Source: Konateibacter massiliensis (GTDB lineage: Bacteria > Bacillota > Clostridia > Lachnospirales > Lachnospiraceae). From it: 64,000 nucleotides of DNA. The stretch is taken from positions 832,269-896,268 of the forward strand of contig NZ_LT860099.1 in assembly GCF_900184995.1 (NCBI RefSeq). The letters run 5' to 3'. Of this stretch, positions 53,001 to 60,840 are shown piece by piece (position 1 is the first letter of the stretch; every line of letters begins with the position of its first letter). The notes beneath the pieces were generated by a model. It was not told the DNA's origin, did not search any database, and worked only from the letters and a program-made list of their open reading frames with translations. Both the position numbers and the translations under genes were made by a program.

Positions 53001-53402
53001 TTACCATACCTCTGTACGCCTTACATAGTGTGTTACTCCCTTGTACGTTGCTATTCGCCTGCTCTGTATGTTATGTTCTTTTAATATGCTCTTAATCTCT
53101 ATCAGCATATCTGTAAATATCCTTGCATAACCCACGTTGCTATATCGTCTGTGATAATCTGAATAGCTCCACCAATCCATGATATCTACTACAGCTCTCT
53201 GGTTGGTTAGGTTTATCGGTTCTGCTTCTGTATCTTCCAGCAGCAGCTTAAGTATGTATGCTGTCGTGTGTCCCTGCATGCGCCCCGTCATTCTAATGTC
53301 TATCTTTATCGGTTCGTCTATTAGATATGCCCGCTGCCAGTCGTGCAACTTATACCCTAGCGCCTGCTCTACTACCCTTATTGTGCCTGCATCTATTGCC
53401 AT
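53001..53402 (-). CDS. Phage protein with P-loop-like stretch, unknown
   Basis: 133 residues from the ATG at 53402 (AAGGAG upstream). ALGYKLHDWQRAYLIDEP followed by GRMQGHTTAYILKLLL has the look of the Q-motif and Walker A of terminase or helicase ATPases, but the lysine of GKT is replaced by His and the protein is far too short. It may be a regulator that mimics or derives from such an ATPase. Overlaps nothing; 3 nt before it stops the late regulator gene. Confidence 0.6.
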   Translation of the reverse strand: MAIDAGTIRVVEQALGYKLHDWQRAYLIDEPIKIDIRMTGRMQGHTTAYILKLLLEDTEAEPINLTNQRAVVDIMDWWSYSDYHRRYSNVGYARIFTDMLIEIKSILKEHNIQSRRIATYKGVTHYVRRTEVW

Positions 53403-53403
53403 G

Positions 53404-53985
53404 TTATTTACTCCTTTCCTCGTCAATGCCCCAAAGCAATACCGATAGCTCATTAATGATGGCTGTTACCCAGCGTCTCGGTGTGTTCTTACCTGTTTCC
53501 AATTCCTCTGCAATGTCCGCATAGTCTTTGCCCTGTATAAAGTACAGTTCAAACGCCTTGTACTCAACCTCTCTGCCTGCTGCCTTTCGCCTGCGCTCTA
53601 TCTCTTCTACTGCCTTGTCTATGTGCGCTGTCATAATAAGCGTTTTAAATCTGCTGCGCCGTATGCTCTGTAGGTATAGCCTCTGCTGTTCGTCTGTCAT
53701 GCCGTCAAGCTCTAACTGCCCGCCGTCGCTTATAGCGTTTTCAATATGGAAAACAGCATCACGATAGCATTTCATAAGCGTAAATGTGTTGTGGTACTTA
53801 TCTCTTTTCCGTTCTCTCTCTTCTTGCTTTTTAAGCTCCGTAATTGCCGTTTTGGCAGCCCTCTTTATCATGTCCTCAAAATCACTTGTAGGAAGTGCTA
53901 CCCAGCTTTCGCCCTCTGCCGCCTTGCTTTCTGTTTCTTCTCTGATTTTTGTTGTAAATCCCTTAATCTCTTCTACTGCCTGCAT
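53404..53985 (-). CDS. ArpU/RinA-like late transcription regulator
   Basis: 193 residues from the ATG at 53985 (AAGGAG 8 nt upstream). Long charged N-terminal helices (MIKRAAKTAITELKKQEERE), then a C-terminal sigma-4-like helix-turn-helix (YFIQGKDYADIAEELETGKN, TPRRWVTAIINELS). Proteins of this shape located just before HNH-terminase genes activate late transcription in Gram-positive phages. Confidence 0.75.
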   Translation of the reverse strand: MQAVEEIKGFTTKIREETESKAAEGESWVALPTSDFEDMIKRAAKTAITELKKQEERERKRDKYHNTFTLMKCYRDAVFHIENAISDGGQLELDGMTDEQQRLYLQSIRRSRFKTLIMTAHIDKAVEEIERRRKAAGREVEYKAFELYFIQGKDYADIAEELETGKNTPRRWVTAIINELSVLLWGIDEERSK

Positions 53986-54009
53986 TTTTCTCACTCCTTG
54001 CTTTTTCCA

Positions 54010-54417
54010 TTAACTGAATGGTAGTTCATTCTCTAGCCCCTCTGGAATTGTCATAAACTCGTCGCCTGCATCTGGCATCTGCTGCCCTGCTGCTGTTCGT
54101 GCCTCTGCCTCTGCTTTCGTTTCTCCAAAGCCTACGTTGCTTGCCACAACCTCTGTATAATACACTCTTTGCCCGCTCTGTCTGCTTTCGTAGCTGCCTG
54201 TTTTGATTTTCCCTACAACCTCTGCCTTATTGCCTTTTCCTAACCACTTATCCACCCATTCCGCAGTACGTCCAAAGCACTTGATATTAATAAAGTCCGT
54301 GTCTTTTCCGTCGTCTACCGCCAGTGTAAAGCGGGCTATTGCGGTGCTATCGTCTTGCCCGCCATATCTTAACTCTGGGTTCTTTGTTAATCTCCCAGAA
54401 AGCGCTACGCTATTCAT
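54010..54417 (-). CDS. ssb: Single-stranded DNA-binding protein
   Basis: 135 residues: OB-fold start MNSVALSGRLTKNPELRYG, DFINIKCFGRTAEWVDKWLGKG, EVVASNVGFGE, a short linker and the acidic tip LENELPFS that binds partner proteins. Phage-encoded SSB for DNA replication. Confidence 0.95.
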   Translation of the reverse strand: MNSVALSGRLTKNPELRYGGQDDSTAIARFTLAVDDGKDTDFINIKCFGRTAEWVDKWLGKGNKAEVVGKIKTGSYESRQSGQRVYYTEVVASNVGFGETKAEAEARTAAGQQMPDAGDEFMTIPEGLENELPFS

Positions 54418-54508
54418 TGTTTTTATTCCCCCTGCCGTTCATTTTCTTTAGTTGCTGGTAAATGTCCACCAGTAAGCACACTATGATAATCAATAAAACA
54501 TTTGTCAT
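54410..54508 (-). CDS. 32-residue single-span membrane peptide
   Basis: Begins MTNVLLIIIVCLLVDIYQQL: one membrane helix followed by a basic tail. AAGGAG precedes the ATG. Its start overlaps the previous stop (ATGA) and its stop overlaps the ssb start, so it is locked into the operon, which supports real translation. Function unknown. Confidence 0.65.
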   Translation of the reverse strand: MTNVLLIIIVCLLVDIYQQLKKMNGRGNKNNE

Positions 54509-55053
54509 TCGCTGCACTCCTTATCTGTCCATTGATGCGGCAGCTCGTCGTAAATTACCGTCCCTGCTCTGTATCCGTCTTTAGAGGCTTTCACCGCCTT
54601 TACCATTTCTGGATAATTTGCCTTATAGTGCTGCAATTGGTCTTGCTGCATGATTTCAACTATCTTTTTAGCTGCGCTATGGCTGTTTGTGATTAACTTA
54701 AGTTCACTGCTGCCGTTCCATGTGCAGCTTTCATATACTCCATAATCGCATACAACGGGCTTGACTTCCCAGTTTAACCCGCAGCCCTCAATTTCCAACG
54801 GTTGCATATTGTCGGCTGCGCTCTTGCATACTGTGCCTGCTGCATCAAACGCCCCGCCTATGGTTCGCATAGCTCCCGCCAGCGCACTTGTGAACATTTC
54901 AGCCATTCTGCTTATTGTTCCGCTTATATCCATGCTGGCAAGGGCTTTAATTGCCCTTACCTGTTGTTTGCGCTGCTTTCTCTTGTCTATGCTGTCTGGT
55001 GGGTTAATACCGTGTCGCTTTTTATAATTCTTTTTCCACTGTCTGTACCTCAT
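54505..55053 (-). CDS. Phage early protein, unknown
   Basis: 182 residues. Basic N-terminus (YRQWKKNYKKRHG, DKRKQRKQQ), a helical middle with small residues (AEMFTSALAGAMRTIGGAFD), then a beta-rich part with CDYGVYESCTWNG. No known domain recognised. Start overlaps the parB stop by four bases (ATGA), so translation is coupled to ParB. Confidence 0.65.
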   Translation of the reverse strand: MRYRQWKKNYKKRHGINPPDSIDKRKQRKQQVRAIKALASMDISGTISRMAEMFTSALAGAMRTIGGAFDAAGTVCKSAADNMQPLEIEGCGLNWEVKPVVCDYGVYESCTWNGSSELKLITNSHSAAKKIVEIMQQDQLQHYKANYPEMVKAVKASKDGYRAGTVIYDELPHQWTDKECSE

Positions 55054-56222
55054 GCCGTCGCCTCGCTTTCTGGCGTAGCCTCTTCATAGTCTGTTATGCT
55101 CTGCTGCCCCTCTATCTGTTCGTCTGCTCCTTTTGGCTCTTCTGGGTGCTGGCAGCGCATCATAATGTCATGCAGTAAATATAAATCGTCCTCATTTACC
55201 TTGTCTGCCTGCTGCATAATTGCTCTGGCTGTAAATACTACCCACTCTGTATTATTCCAGTCTTTCTGCGGCGTGTCCGTTTCGGACACCTTTAGTACGG
55301 CATCTGCTGCCGCTTTCGTGGCTGCACTTACACTCTCTTTTACCCATTCCCGCATAACCTTTGCGTGCTGGGCTGCAATTTCTGCCTGCTTTGCCTTTTC
55401 CTCTGCCTCTAGGCGCTTACGCTCTGCTTTCTCAATTTCCTTTTCGCTTTCCTCTTCCTGTTTCTCTGCGTCTAACTGCGCCTCTTCGGCATCTGCTGCC
55501 GCTTTCGCTGCTGTTTTCTCCGCTACCTTAAGTGCTATTTCCTTGGCTCGTATGTCCTCGCCTGCTGCTACTTGGTTCGCAATGGCTGCCTGCTCTTCTG
55601 GTGGCAGCTTAGCAGCCTCATAAGCTGCTGTAATTCCGATATTCCCATTTTTCAGCTGTTCTTTTACCTCTGGCGTAGCATTATTGTTAATGCTCTCCAT
55701 TCTGGCTACATTAGTGCTGCTCTCATTCATCATGGCTGCGATTAAATCCCGCATTTTCCCTTGTATCTCTAAGCCGTCCTCTTCCTTGGCTCTGATAAGC
55801 GCCGCTTTTGTGCGCTCTACTAGTCTGGTCTTTTCATAAGCCGTTAATGGCTGCGTGTATCCATTGCCCGCCAGTAAGGAAAGCTCATACATTGCCTCGC
55901 TCATATCCTTGTAACGATATAGCACTTTTTCGTATTCCTTGTGCCCCCGCTCCAAATTAAAGATATTAGCAGCATTTCTGCGGTGTCCGTCGATTATTCT
56001 AAATTCTCCGTTTACTCTTGCCAATACTGTAGGCTGCTCCTGTCCTACATGTAAAAAGCTGTCTGCCAGCTCTTCTATGTTCTCTAAATTCTGGTGCGTG
56101 TTCTCTGGTGCAGCCTTTACCTCGTTAGGGCTTAAGTAAATATCTGTGTATTTGTCTACGGTTGCCGCTGTCCCTGTTTTGCTCTTTGCATTTAAAATAT
56201 CATTGATACCAAATTTAGCCAT
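55050..56222 (-). CDS. parB: ParB-like DNA-binding partition protein
   Basis: 390 residues. N-terminal ParB/Srx fold (LSPNEVKAAPENTHQNLENI, FRIIDGHRRNAAN with the CTP-binding GHRR box), a helix-turn-helix region (ESSTNVARMESINNNATPEV, GNIGITAAYEAAKLP) and a long charged coiled coil (about 225-300). In partition systems ParB spreads from parS and is moved by ParA. It contains a copy of the palindrome GTGTCCGTTTCGGACAC. It follows parA by 5 nt. Confidence 0.88.
   Translation of the reverse strand: MAKFGINDILNAKSKTGTAATVDKYTDIYLSPNEVKAAPENTHQNLENIEELADSFLHVGQEQPTVLARVNGEFRIIDGHRRNAANIFNLERGHKEYEKVLYRYKDMSEAMYELSLLAGNGYTQPLTAYEKTRLVERTKAALIRAKEEDGLEIQGKMRDLIAAMMNESSTNVARMESINNNATPEVKEQLKNGNIGITAAYEAAKLPPEEQAAIANQVAAGEDIRAKEIALKVAEKTAAKAAADAEEAQLDAEKQEEESEKEIEKAERKRLEAEEKAKQAEIAAQHAKVMREWVKESVSAATKAAADAVLKVSETDTPQKDWNNTEWVVFTARAIMQQADKVNEDDLYLLHDIMMRCQHPEEPKGADEQIEGQQSITDYEEATPESEATA
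55273..55289. promoter_or_regulatory. Candidate parS site, copy 2
   Basis: Same 17-bp perfect palindrome as at 46435-46451, here inside parB. Location of parS within or beside parAB is common. Confidence 0.4.
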
Positions 56223-56227
56223 ATTCT

Positions 56228-57031
56228 TTACCTCTCTTTCCCTGTGTACGCTGTTGCAAATTTCTTATAGCTTTGTGCCGCTCCGCAGCATGGGCTATAC
56301 TCATAAATCGGTTTGCGCATAAATGAATTTTCCGCTACTTTCTTGGAATATTTGATAATTCCCAAAATGTCATATTTGCCCTGCTGCCCCAGCCACTCTA
56401 CGCCCGCTGCCTCGCCGTCCGTGTTCTGATACACTGTTACCAGAACGCCCCGCAGGGTTAGTGACGGGTTAAGGGCTTTTGCGTCCTCTATCTGCTCTGT
56501 TACAATGTCCAGCCCCTCTAATGCGTCCTCGTCAATCTTGACGGGTACTATAACCTCGTCTGTGATTGCCAGCGCATTTACCACGTTAAGCCCTATGTCT
56601 GGGGGATTGTCGATAATGCAGTAGTCATATGCCTGCTCTACTGGCAGGCTATCAACAACCGCCCAGCCGTGCCCTAGCACTTGTGCGCTTAATAATTTCT
56701 TATACCGCTCTGTCTGGTTCTCACTTTCCGCTTTTGTCAAATTCCACGTAGCCCCGAAAAGCGACATATTGGCTGTTATGATATCCATACCCTCATATGC
56801 TGTGTGATTTATCAGTTGTTCTGGCTTCTCCCACTCTCCGCTAAGCAGCTTTGTTATTGGCGCTACGTTCTCTGCATCATATCTGCCATATGCTTTACTT
56901 AAATTTCCCTGCTTGTCATTATCCAGCAGCAGGACTTTATAGCCTCTGCGCCATAACTCGTATGCCATGTTTGCTGCCGTAAAGGTCTTGGCTACGCCCC
57001 CCTTAAGATTTAAAATGCTTATCGTTTTCAT
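56228..57031 (-). CDS. parA: ParA/Soj-type partition ATPase
   Basis: 267 residues. Deviant Walker A NLKGGVAKTFTAANMA, LLLDNDKQGNLSKAYG (Walker A' Asp), YDYCIIDNPPDIGLNVVNA (Walker B) and PVKIDEDALEGLD. No N-terminal HTH, so type Ib-like. With ParB it would position or segregate the element when it is extrachromosomal. Confidence 0.93.
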   Translation of the reverse strand: MKTISILNLKGGVAKTFTAANMAYELWRRGYKVLLLDNDKQGNLSKAYGRYDAENVAPITKLLSGEWEKPEQLINHTAYEGMDIITANMSLFGATWNLTKAESENQTERYKKLLSAQVLGHGWAVVDSLPVEQAYDYCIIDNPPDIGLNVVNALAITDEVIVPVKIDEDALEGLDIVTEQIEDAKALNPSLTLRGVLVTVYQNTDGEAAGVEWLGQQGKYDILGIIKYSKKVAENSFMRKPIYEYSPCCGAAQSYKKFATAYTGKER

Positions 57032-57076
57032 TCTTAGCCTCTCTCTTTCCTGCGCCGCCTCTTGCGCATCTGTTCG

Positions 57077-57370
57077 TTACTCTGTTTTCTGTTCTTGTGT
57101 TATATCTGTATCCATTGCCTGCCCGCAGTTCTCGCAATAATTTTTTATTCTGATACCCATAAAACCTCTATCAGAAACGCTGCGATTGCAAACAGGGCAT
57201 TTATAGGTTTCAAAGTTCGGCAAGTTCTTAGCTGCCAGCTTTTCTGCGTCTTTGCCCTCGAATATTGTCGTTTTCCTTGGCTTCATCTTCTGGGCTTTCT
57301 TCTTTGCCTCTGCTGCCGTGCAGTAGTCGCATTGCCAGCCGCATTTTTCATTAATTTTACACTTTGTCAT
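57077..57370 (-). CDS. Zinc-ribbon protein
   Basis: 97 residues with eight or more cysteines: CGWQCDYC near the N-terminus and a C-terminal ribbon KCPVCNRSV...KNYCENCGQAM. Presumably a small DNA- or protein-binding phage factor. Overlaps the nuclease gene by 14 nt. Confidence 0.7.
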   Translation of the reverse strand: MTKCKINEKCGWQCDYCTAAEAKKKAQKMKPRKTTIFEGKDAEKLAAKNLPNFETYKCPVCNRSVSDRGFMGIRIKNYCENCGQAMDTDITQEQKTE

Positions 57371-57764
57371 GTTTTTCCTCGCTTTCTAAGCTCTCTGGGC
57401 TTAATAAATATTCTTCTAGCAGCTTAGCTGCATCTTGCCAGCAATAGCATACTGCTATGTAATATCCCTGCTGCCCCAGAAACTTAAGCCAGCGTTTCTG
57501 ATTGGCTGTTGTTGTATTCTTTCCAGCTTTAAGCTCTATGTATAGCCCGTGGTACTTTCCCCTTGCTACTGGCAAATGAATATCTGGCACGCCAGCTTTT
57601 ACGCCCTGTCTCTTAAGGGCTATCGCCGTTGCCTTATCTCTCTTACCGCCATTTGGTACGTGGTGTAAATATTCCAGTTCTGGCATACGCTGCATTTGAT
57701 AGGCAGCCCAGCTAAATAATGCCTCTTGATGTCCGCTTTCGTCGTCCAGTCTAAAATTTCTCAT
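57357..57764 (-). CDS. VRR-NUC domain nuclease
   Basis: 135 residues from the ATG at 57764 (GAGAGG 8 nt upstream). EYLHHVPNGGKRDKATAIAL, KAGVPDIHLPVARGKYHGLY and ELKAGKNTTTANQKRW hold the PD-(D/E)xK catalytic set of VRR-NUC proteins, which cleave branched DNA. Common in phage replication modules. Confidence 0.93.
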   Translation of the reverse strand: MRNFRLDDESGHQEALFSWAAYQMQRMPELEYLHHVPNGGKRDKATAIALKRQGVKAGVPDIHLPVARGKYHGLYIELKAGKNTTTANQKRWLKFLGQQGYYIAVCYCWQDAAKLLEEYLLSPESLESEEKHDKV

Positions 57765-57768
57765 GCTC

Positions 57769-57882
57769 TTAACCTCTCCATTCTTCAAATTCTTTCATAA
57801 TCCAGCCTGCTGTAGAAAATGCCATACTCGCCAGCAGCACTACTGCCGCCAGTGCAACGGCTATTAAAAATACTGCTACCAC
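57769..57882 (-). CDS. 37-residue single-span membrane peptide
   Basis: GTG start one base after the rep stop, with GGGGGG upstream. Hydrophobic alanine/valine-rich helix (VFLIAVALAAVVLLASMAF), then KEFEEWRG. The ribosome binding site of the nuclease gene lies in its last codons. Function unknown. Confidence 0.55.
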   Translation of the reverse strand: MVAVFLIAVALAAVVLLASMAFSTAGWIMKEFEEWRG

Positions 57883-57883
57883 A

Positions 57884-58648
57884 TTATCCCCCCCTCTCTT
57901 CCAGTTTTATTAACGTGTATCTAAAATACCCATATCCGTAATACTCTGGGCTATGTACTCCTTTGCTTACGCTGTCTTTATCCACGTAGTAACCTTTTAT
58001 CGGTCTTGCCTCTGACTTAAACCATTCTCTATCTGTCACAATCCTATATTCTGGTTCTGGTCTTACAAGGTTCTTGCTGCAATTCCAGCGCTTGCCTTGT
58101 AACCCCTTTTCGTCCTTTAAGTGCTTATCTGTGTATTTGATAAAATAGCTTGCCAGCTGTGCGTAGTTTCCACTATCGTCCAGAGGGAATACCTTTACTC
58201 TGTTATGTCCCTCATAGGCTTTGTACCAGCACTCTTGTAAAATCTTTGTGTCTATCTGGTTAATGACTAAGTGATGATGCCTAGCCCCTTTCTCCCCTAT
58301 CTCCATTACGTGAATATACTTAAGCTCTAACCCAGCCTTTTTATATTCCTTTCGTGCCTCTCTCAAAAATAAATCTATGTCCTGCCGCATCTGCTCTTTG
58401 GTTCTATCTGGCTGCCCTTTCTTGCGTATGTAGTCCAGCTCTAAGTGATAGTCCCCATATTCAAAATTGGCGTTCATCAAAATACGCAGCTTTCTTTCTG
58501 CCTGCCTTGTATTAATTTTTTTCTGCTGCTCCTTGGTGGGCTTTACCTTATCCCCTCTTTCAATCCCTTTCTTTTTGTATCTGCTTGTAAAGTAACGCTC
58601 TACCTCTATCGTTTTACCAGCTTTTACTATCCTTTCTACGTATGGCAT
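57884..58648 (-). CDS. HUH-type replication initiator (Rep)
   Basis: 254 residues from the ATG at 58648 (AAAGGAG 7 nt upstream). GARHHHLVINQ is the HUH metal-binding motif and ASYFIKYTDKHLKDE places the catalytic tyrosines (YxxxY/K form) about 90 residues later, as in rolling-circle Rep proteins of plasmids, microviruses and many Firmicutes integrated elements. It should nick a double-strand origin and start rolling-circle replication. Upstream, the 185-bp gap 58655-58833 carries strong hairpins and may be the origin. Confidence 0.85.
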   Translation of the reverse strand: MPYVERIVKAGKTIEVERYFTSRYKKKGIERGDKVKPTKEQQKKINTRQAERKLRILMNANFEYGDYHLELDYIRKKGQPDRTKEQMRQDIDLFLREARKEYKKAGLELKYIHVMEIGEKGARHHHLVINQIDTKILQECWYKAYEGHNRVKVFPLDDSGNYAQLASYFIKYTDKHLKDEKGLQGKRWNCSKNLVRPEPEYRIVTDREWFKSEARPIKGYYVDKDSVSKGVHSPEYYGYGYFRYTLIKLEERGG

Positions 58649-58654
58649 CCGCAT

Positions 58655-58833
58655 TGCTCCTTTTAGTTATTCCTGTCGGTTAGTTAATACTTTTATCAAG
58701 TGGTAAGAGGGGTTGAAACCCCTTGTTTTTCTTGACTTTTTGCCATACATAGCTTATACTTTTTTATAGATGAATAAAGCTGTATAGCTTAGCGCCTATG
58801 GTATTCCAGTACCGTAGGCGCTTTTCCTTTTGC
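58655..58833. other. Hairpin-rich gap upstream of rep, candidate origin
   Basis: Two strong dyads: AGGGGTT-GA-AACCCCT (58708-58723) and a 13-bp stem 58791-58803/58810-58822 with loop TTCCAG. Neither has a U-tract in the direction of the surrounding minus-strand genes, so simple termination is not the best explanation; T-runs do follow on the plus strand. Confidence 0.4.
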
Positions 58834-59334
58834 TCACTTCTTTTTGCCGTAGTAGCCCTTTGCATACTCATAGGCTTTCTGGTAAGGCTTTCTACAATCG
58901 TATCCAGTACATGAGTGTAAGGCGTAGCCTTTGCAGTAGTTGCAGGCGCACTGCTTGGCGTATTCCACTGCCTGCCGTTCCTGCTGGCTTTCATCATATT
59001 TCAGTTTGCGTGCAAGGTGCAGGGCATCTATAGCAGCAATCCCCATTACTGCGGCTGTCTCAATTTCCCTACTCATTCCCTCGCTTACTCCGTACTTTGT
59101 GCCTACTATGACAAAATCGCAGCTTTTCAGCAGCTCTAACCCCGCTGTAAGCCCTATTAACCGTTCCTTTTCTTTTTTCTCGTCTAAGCACTGTGTCATG
59201 TATAAATGGGGCGTTATCGGCGCTAGTCCTGCGTTTAATGCCTGTCTTGTAAGTGATTGCGCATACTCTATGTTTCTGGTAAGCTCTATGTCGTTCTCTG
59301 CCCTATATGGGCTGCATATGTATACCGTCCTCAT
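58834..59334 (-). CDS. DUF4406-like nucleoside deoxyribosyltransferase-fold protein
   Basis: 166 residues. VYICSPYRAENDIELTRN, APITPHLYMTQCL and FVIVGTKYGVSEGMSREIE match the DUF4406/DUF7768 group with the nucleoside 2-deoxyribosyltransferase fold. The C-terminal 50 residues add a cysteine-rich tail (CACNYCKGYALHSCTGYDC) that could bind zinc. Possibly nucleotide metabolism or base modification. Confidence 0.85.
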   Translation of the reverse strand: MRTVYICSPYRAENDIELTRNIEYAQSLTRQALNAGLAPITPHLYMTQCLDEKKEKERLIGLTAGLELLKSCDFVIVGTKYGVSEGMSREIETAAVMGIAAIDALHLARKLKYDESQQERQAVEYAKQCACNYCKGYALHSCTGYDCRKPYQKAYEYAKGYYGKKK

Positions 59335-59648
59335 GCTTTCGCCCCTTTGCTCTCGTGTTCTGCCCTCTTTTCTTCATTCTCTGCCAGCATTGCTGTAAGC
59401 TGCATCAACTCGTCGCCGCTCTTTTCGTCCAGAAAGCCGCTGTTTACGCAGCATGCAGTGTATCCGCAAATCATCATAAAATGAGCGTCTACCTCTTCTG
59501 GTGTTTTCTGGGCTTTCAAATCCTCAATCATGCCCGTTAAAATCTGGATATTCTTAAGCCCTAATTCCCCGCCCGTTCCGTGTGCCTCTATTCTGATTTC
59601 GTGCATCTGTGGTCTACCATTTCCGTTAAACATTGTTCTACTTTGCAT
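59331..59648 (-). CDS. Phage early protein, unknown
   Basis: 105 residues from the ATG at 59648 (AAAGGAGAGG upstream). Helical, with IQILTGMIEDLKAQKTPEEV and FMMICGYTACCVNSGFLDEK; the cysteine run is unusual. Overlaps its neighbours by a few bases on both sides. Confidence 0.65.
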   Translation of the reverse strand: MQSRTMFNGNGRPQMHEIRIEAHGTGGELGLKNIQILTGMIEDLKAQKTPEEVDAHFMMICGYTACCVNSGFLDEKSGDELMQLTAMLAENEEKRAEHESKGAKA

Positions 59649-60396
59649 TTTCTGCCTCTCCTTTTCTCTCAATCGTTCTAACTGATACCTCATAAGCTGT
59701 TCTTGTCTCTGTCAGATGCTCTACGGGCTGACCGCCTGCATAAAGCGTCTGTAATACTTTTTCGTACTCTCTGCTCTGGCATCTTCCAAACACTTCCACC
59801 GTGTCGCCCTGCTGCCACGTCGCTACCTCGTCTGCTGTTTCTTGCCAACAAATACAAGGGATAAAGCACCAGCCACCCGTAAGCACACTTTTTACCTTAA
59901 GCATAATGTCTGAAATGCGTTTGCCTCTTGGTGTCTCTCTATGCGTCGGTGCATATGCCAGCTCTCCCATTATGGCTACGTCGTCCTGAAGCATAGCCTT
60001 TGGAGAAAACGCTATGTATTCAGCCAGTACAAATACCAGTACCTTACCGCTTTCAAAGTCTTTGAGTGTCTGCAATTTTCCTGCTACTAAAAGCCTGCTG
60101 CCTGCGGCATATTCTGCCAGTATGTCAAACTTTACGCCGCCGCACGTCTCAAATGCAGTGCTACCCTTAAAGACTACTACCACCTCGTCCAGTGCTCCGC
60201 TTGGTCGTGGTGTTTCCAGCTTTGCTATGTATCCCTCGTAGTGCAGACCGCATAGCGTTGTTATTTCCTCAATTTCTTTCAGCTCTCCCGCCAGCCCAAC
60301 GGAATTATTGTTTAATCCCCCACTGGTTAGCTCTTCCTTAATAGCGCTGTCAATGTCCTTAAGGAAGTTTGGCTTTGTTTCCTCTTTTTTTACCAT
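59638..60396 (-). CDS. OB-fold SSB-like protein (two OB domains)
   Basis: 252 residues. The second half (PTHRETPRGKRISDIMLKV, FIPCICWQETADEVATWQQG, VEVFGRCQSREYEK, RTAYEVSVRTIE) follows the pattern of SSB-like OB-fold proteins found in clostridial plasmids and prophages. The first half (EGYIAKLETPRPSGALDEVV, GSRLLVAGKLQTLKDF) looks like a second OB-fold. Probably binds single-stranded DNA during replication, beside the separate classical ssb. Confidence 0.7.
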   Translation of the reverse strand: MVKKEETKPNFLKDIDSAIKEELTSGGLNNNSVGLAGELKEIEEITTLCGLHYEGYIAKLETPRPSGALDEVVVVFKGSTAFETCGGVKFDILAEYAAGSRLLVAGKLQTLKDFESGKVLVFVLAEYIAFSPKAMLQDDVAIMGELAYAPTHRETPRGKRISDIMLKVKSVLTGGWCFIPCICWQETADEVATWQQGDTVEVFGRCQSREYEKVLQTLYAGGQPVEHLTETRTAYEVSVRTIERKGEAENAK

Positions 60397-60671
60397 TTCC
60401 TACGTTTTCCTTTCATGGTGTCTATTTCCTTGCCGAATATGTAGCGCTCCATGCTTACAATCTCTCCATTTATAAGCGCCCTGTTCTTGTACCACCAACC
60501 GCCCGCCGTATCTTTGTAATAATCCGTTACGGTGTGTCCAGCTATTTTGCTGCCTATGTACTCTACGCCCCTGTCCCCTGCTCCATGAGCCGCCATGCTC
60601 TCAATGCTCCACGCTCTGCTATATGCAAGCTCTAACAGTTCTGGGCTTAGCTCTCTATAATCCGCTTTCAT
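60390..60671 (-). CDS. Phage early protein, unknown
   Basis: 93 residues from the ATG at 60671 (GAAAGGGG upstream). YRELSPELLELAYSRAWSI at the start, then GHTVTDYYKDTAGGWWYKNR and a basic end. No domain recognised. Overlaps both neighbours slightly. Confidence 0.65.
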   Translation of the reverse strand: MKADYRELSPELLELAYSRAWSIESMAAHGAGDRGVEYIGSKIAGHTVTDYYKDTAGGWWYKNRALINGEIVSMERYIFGKEIDTMKGKRRKW

Positions 60672-60840
60672 TGTCTGCCCCTTTCTGCTGCTTTCGCTTG
60701 TATTTGCAGTAATGCCAGACACAATTAACCTTGTAGCTGTTTTCGTTGTAGTCTTTGCTTTTGCACCCTATCGGCGCATTGTATATGCACTCTTTGCAAT
60801 AGTCTGGGTGTGCAGGGTGTAGAATAATTTCCGCTGCCAT
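60655..60840 (-). CDS. Small cysteine-rich protein
   Basis: 61 residues with CKECIYNAPIGCKS and NCVWHYCKYK, i.e. five cysteines and a histidine suitable for a metal site. The C-terminus is basic. Its start shares one base with the stop of the DUF2786 gene. Confidence 0.65.
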   Translation of the reverse strand: MAAEIILHPAHPDYCKECIYNAPIGCKSKDYNENSYKVNCVWHYCKYKRKQQKGADNESGL

